A stretch of 64,000 bases of DNA, taken from contig JAWWUD010000062.1 in assembly GCA_033964015.1 (NCBI GenBank), positions 186,001-250,000 on the forward strand, written 5' to 3'. Position 1 is the stretch's first letter. Every line of letters begins with the position of its first letter. Positions 61,497 through 64,000 of this stretch are shown piece by piece. Under the pieces are notes generated by a model. That model was given only the letters and a program-made list of their open reading frames with translations. It was not told where the DNA came from and ran no database searches. The position numbers were made by a program, and so were the translations under genes. The stretch is from Scolanthus callimorphus (taxonomy: Eukaryota > Cnidaria > Anthozoa > Actiniaria > Edwardsiidae).

Positions 61497-61586
61497 ACGC
61501 GTCCTTACATCTCCGCTTACATCACTCGTGCAAAACAGGCTTAAACTCTCCTCTAACCCGACCCCGACCCCTGGTCTGTAACTAAC

Positions 61587-63418
61587 CTGAATTAGTTCGA
61601 GAACTCTCCTCCACAAATCCATGTCGATGTTTCTGAAGGCGGCGTGAGACATATCTACAATGAGGACCAACCCGTTCCTCTGAGTGATCGGACTGTAACG
61701 GAAAAACCCGTAGCTCCTTGATATTTATCATAGTTTAACATAATCCTCTTTTTCTCGAACTCGAGTCATCGACTGCATTGTCAAAGGAACAATAGCGCGC
61801 GTTAAGCCCAAGACCGAATATTCTTTTTAATTGGGTCTTTGACGTTTGGATTTCCGTTAATTATTCTCTTCTGTCCTGGAATTTCCACACTCTTACAAGA
61901 TGGAATGCCCATACAGGGACGGATTTAGAGGGGAGATTTTCCCTTACATTTACTGTATTTGATGAAGGAAATTTGCAAATGTTCGTCCCACGTTTTCACT
62001 ATCCGCCCTCCCTCCCCCCCCCTTTTCTGTGATTATAGCGGAGCTCCAGCGCGGGCCGAAGGCCCGCGCAAGCGGAGCACCATACCTAAGGGAAAAACGT
62101 ATACCATCGAGTTGATTTTTGAACGTCACGGGCATTTTGGATCATTTTGATGACGTCATTGATGGCGTGAGGGAACGTGACTTTGGTGTAGAGTTCCTCT
62201 GATGGTCTTTGAAAGTTTGTCCAAGTTTGGCTTCTAGAGAAGCTTCCCTTCGGGAGATATGATTTTTTCTTTATTTTTCTGGTATTAAACCTATAGTGTC
62301 CGCCGTCCGTCCGCCGTCCGTCCGTCCGTCGTCCGTGTACACATGGGAACCCTGTGGTATGCAAAGAAAAAATTATATCTCCTCAAGGGAACATGCTAAG
62401 ACAGCCATACTTGGGATATTTTGTCTATGCCACAAGGGGGGTGCTGTAGCACGGTCACGTGATGTGACGTCATCGATGACGTCATCTATGCTTGAAAAAT
62501 GAATATCTCGTGAAGAGAAGACTCTAAAACAACCAAACTTGGGTAGTGTGGTCTAGGTCACCAGATGAGCGAAATGAGGTGGTCACGTGATGTGACGTCA
62601 TCGATGACGTCATCTATGCTTGAAAAATGAATATCTCGTCAAGAGAAGACTCTAGAACAACCAAACTTGGGTAGTGTGGTCTAGGTCACCAGATGAGCAA
62701 AATGAAGTGGTCACGTGATGTGACGTCATCGATGACGTCATCTATGCTTGAAAAATGAATATCTCGTGAAGAGAAGACTCTAAAACAACCAAACTTGGGC
62801 AGTGTGGTCTTGGTCACCAGATGAGCGAAATGAAGTGGTCACGTGATGTGACGTCACCGATGACGTCATCTATGCTTGAAAAATGAATATCTCGTCAAGA
62901 GAAGACTCTAGAACAACCAAACTTGGGTATTGTGGTCTAGGTCACCAGATGAGCAAAATGAAGTGGTCACGTGATGTGACGTCATCGATGACGTCATCTA
63001 TGCTTGAAAAAATAATATCTCGTGAAGGGAAAAACTCTAAAAGAACCAAACTTGGGTAGTGTAGTCTAGGCCACCATATGAACGAAATGAAGTGGTCACG
63101 TGATATGACGTCATCGATGACGTCATCTATGCTTGAAAAATTAATATCTCGTGAAGACTCTAAAGCAACCATATAAACCATGTACACATGGGAATCCCTT
63201 TCATTCACATAGAAAGTTTTATAACCAGGAGCTCCGCTTTTAGCCAGTGGCTAAATCTATATATTATAGTAGTTGAGGGTTTTATTTTGCTACCTTTTAA
63301 TGGCCTCGTCTAGCTGGAAGACCAGCCCCTGTATGGCTCCTTGTGGACTGGTCACCGCTGGGTCGTGTCGAGATACTGTCGCTATTGCTATTGTTGGTTC
63401 GGTCTCGCTACTGTTAGG
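61587..63418 (-). CDS. CRAL-TRIO (Sec14-like) domain protein, two exons seen
   Basis: Exon A, 63418-63294, reads SSETEPTIAIATVSRHDPAV and AIQGLVFQLDEAIK. Exon B, 61677-61587, joins it in phase to give KRNGLVLIVDMSHAAFRNID and LWRRVLELIQ. The joined RNGLVLIVDMS is the central strand of a CRAL-TRIO lipid-binding fold. The order resembles the Sec14 domain of PTPN9-type phosphatases (RNGLVFIYDM), but the phosphatase part is not visible. Exon A is in phase 0 at its start, so upstream exons lie beyond 64000 or were missed. The next exon, expected below 61587 in phase 0, was not found before the WDR93-like gene. The gene may be partial, a pseudogene, or overlap its neighbour. The intron holds the CRE-array element. 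Confidence 0.6.
62299..62338. repeat. CCGTC microsatellite
   Basis: Irregular CCGTCCGT/CCGCCGTCC repeats, about 40 bp, next to the CRE-type array. Confidence 0.85.
62440..63185. repeat. About 128-bp tandem array rich in TGACGTCA (six copies)
   Basis: Units begin near GTCACGTGATGTGACGTCA (about 62454, 62582, 62710, 62838, 62967 and 63096). They carry TGACGTCATCGATGACGTCA and ACAACCAAACTTGGGTAG. Together with the conserved end at 63229-63268 this is the second copy of the 4548-5234 family; the copies here are more uniform and therefore probably younger. Confidence 0.85.
63229..63268. repeat. Conserved end of the CRE-array element (second copy)
   Basis: Matches 5193-5234 from GGAGCTCCGCTTTTAGCC through CTATATATTA almost base for base. 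Confidence 0.65.
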
Positions 63419-64000
63419 CTGGTGAGAAAAGGGGCTGTAGTCAGAACGAGAATGGAATTCTGATAAGCAGGTGAAGCTTTTACAGGAACAGATTCAGGAA
63501 AGGGGTGGGGAGGGCCATTCCATTTTTTAGAATTTTTGCTTTTCTCTTTTTCGAATTCTTGCTCTACCCCCTCGGACATACCTACGGAAGAGCATTTTTG
63601 CCTTTGAAAAGGCCATTCTGGAGGGGGGGGGGGGGGGGGGGGGGTGTGCGGCTAAAAAATTGAATGGCCCGACTAAGGGTGGGAATTGAAGAGTGCGTGA
63701 TTTCTTCCTCCGATTCTGGGCTGTCTGATGAGGATTTTATCTCTGCCTATGCTGTCCTTTGTGATATGATTCTTTGTTTGTTACTGCTTGTAACGCCCTG
63801 CGCTGACGCCAGTTGCAACGATGTCTATGCTAATACAGCTAGCGTATAGAAACTAGAGCAGATTTCGTATGACTGTGAAAAGTACCTCCACAATGTTGTT
63901 CCGCGCCGCGACCGTTACCGTACCGCGACTACGCGATTTCATAGGCGATTTCATTCCATCTACAGCAGGCCATGTTCCGTACCGCCACCGCGACAGTACC
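63419..64000. other. Window edge, no gene assigned
   Basis: Contains a 22-base G run at 63623-63644 and a 61-codon frame at 63664-63849 (MARLRVGIEECVISSSDSGL). That frame reads partly protein-like in its first 35 codons and may be an exon cut by the window. GTACCG/CCGCGAC repeats fill the last 100 bases. Confidence 0.35.

Larger units (their letters stand above)
60158..61586. other. Convergent intergenic region rich in foldback DNA
   Basis: Lies between the stop of the WDR93-like gene and the CRAL-TRIO exons. The recognised contents are the foldbacks at 60438-60617 and 60948-61496. I searched the minus strand for the next CRAL-TRIO exon and did not find it. Confidence 0.45.

Overview
The window looks like nuclear DNA of an early-branching animal, most likely a cnidarian and probably a stony coral. 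The reasons are AT-rich DNA, many-exon genes with canonical GT-AG introns, conserved animal genes (a WDR93-like protein, PEX11, a CRAL-TRIO/Sec14-domain protein), an almost intact Penelope-like retroelement, and a very high density of short inverted-repeat elements and satellites. The taxon is an inference. All gene models were built by hand from reading frame, splice sites and intron phase, without transcripts or database searches.

Layout. 1-5.4 kb: no convincing gene; a MITE, a 29-bp perfect hairpin, a 126-bp tandem array and a LINE reverse-transcriptase scrap. 6-10.4 kb: three small single-pass membrane protein ORFs that resemble each other, all on the minus strand, with a 2.05-kb inverted-repeat element between the first and second. 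10.8-13.7 kb: several MITEs. 14.8-15.6 kb: PEX11 (minus, first exon not found). 17.1-23.4 kb: a six-exon plus-strand gene with a 25-residue repeat and a C-terminal domain that faintly recalls GCR1_C. 24.9-30.6 kb: nested mobile DNA whose core is a 4.65-kb foldback element made of hairpin-bearing 191-bp repeats, flanked by a 10-bp direct repeat. 30.6-33 kb: satellites. 34.0-35.9 kb: two unrecognised genes head to head, each apparently shifted by one base in a homopolymer. 38.1-45.2 kb: a nine-exon minus-strand gene for a complete tyrosine recombinase with all the expected catalytic residues. 46.4-60.2 kb: a 13-exon WDR93-like gene whose 6.6-kb intron 8 holds a DNA transposon carrying a captured gene fragment and a Penelope-like element. 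61.6-63.4 kb: two exons of a CRAL-TRIO domain gene (minus), separated by a second copy of the CRE-rich tandem element.

The WDR93-like and tyrosine recombinase genes diverge from a 1.2-kb intergenic region with a CRE and a CCAAT box near the recombinase start. The unusual content is the foldback element, the spliced tyrosine recombinase gene, the repeat/GCR1_C-like gene, the frameshifted head-to-head pair, and the trio of small membrane proteins.
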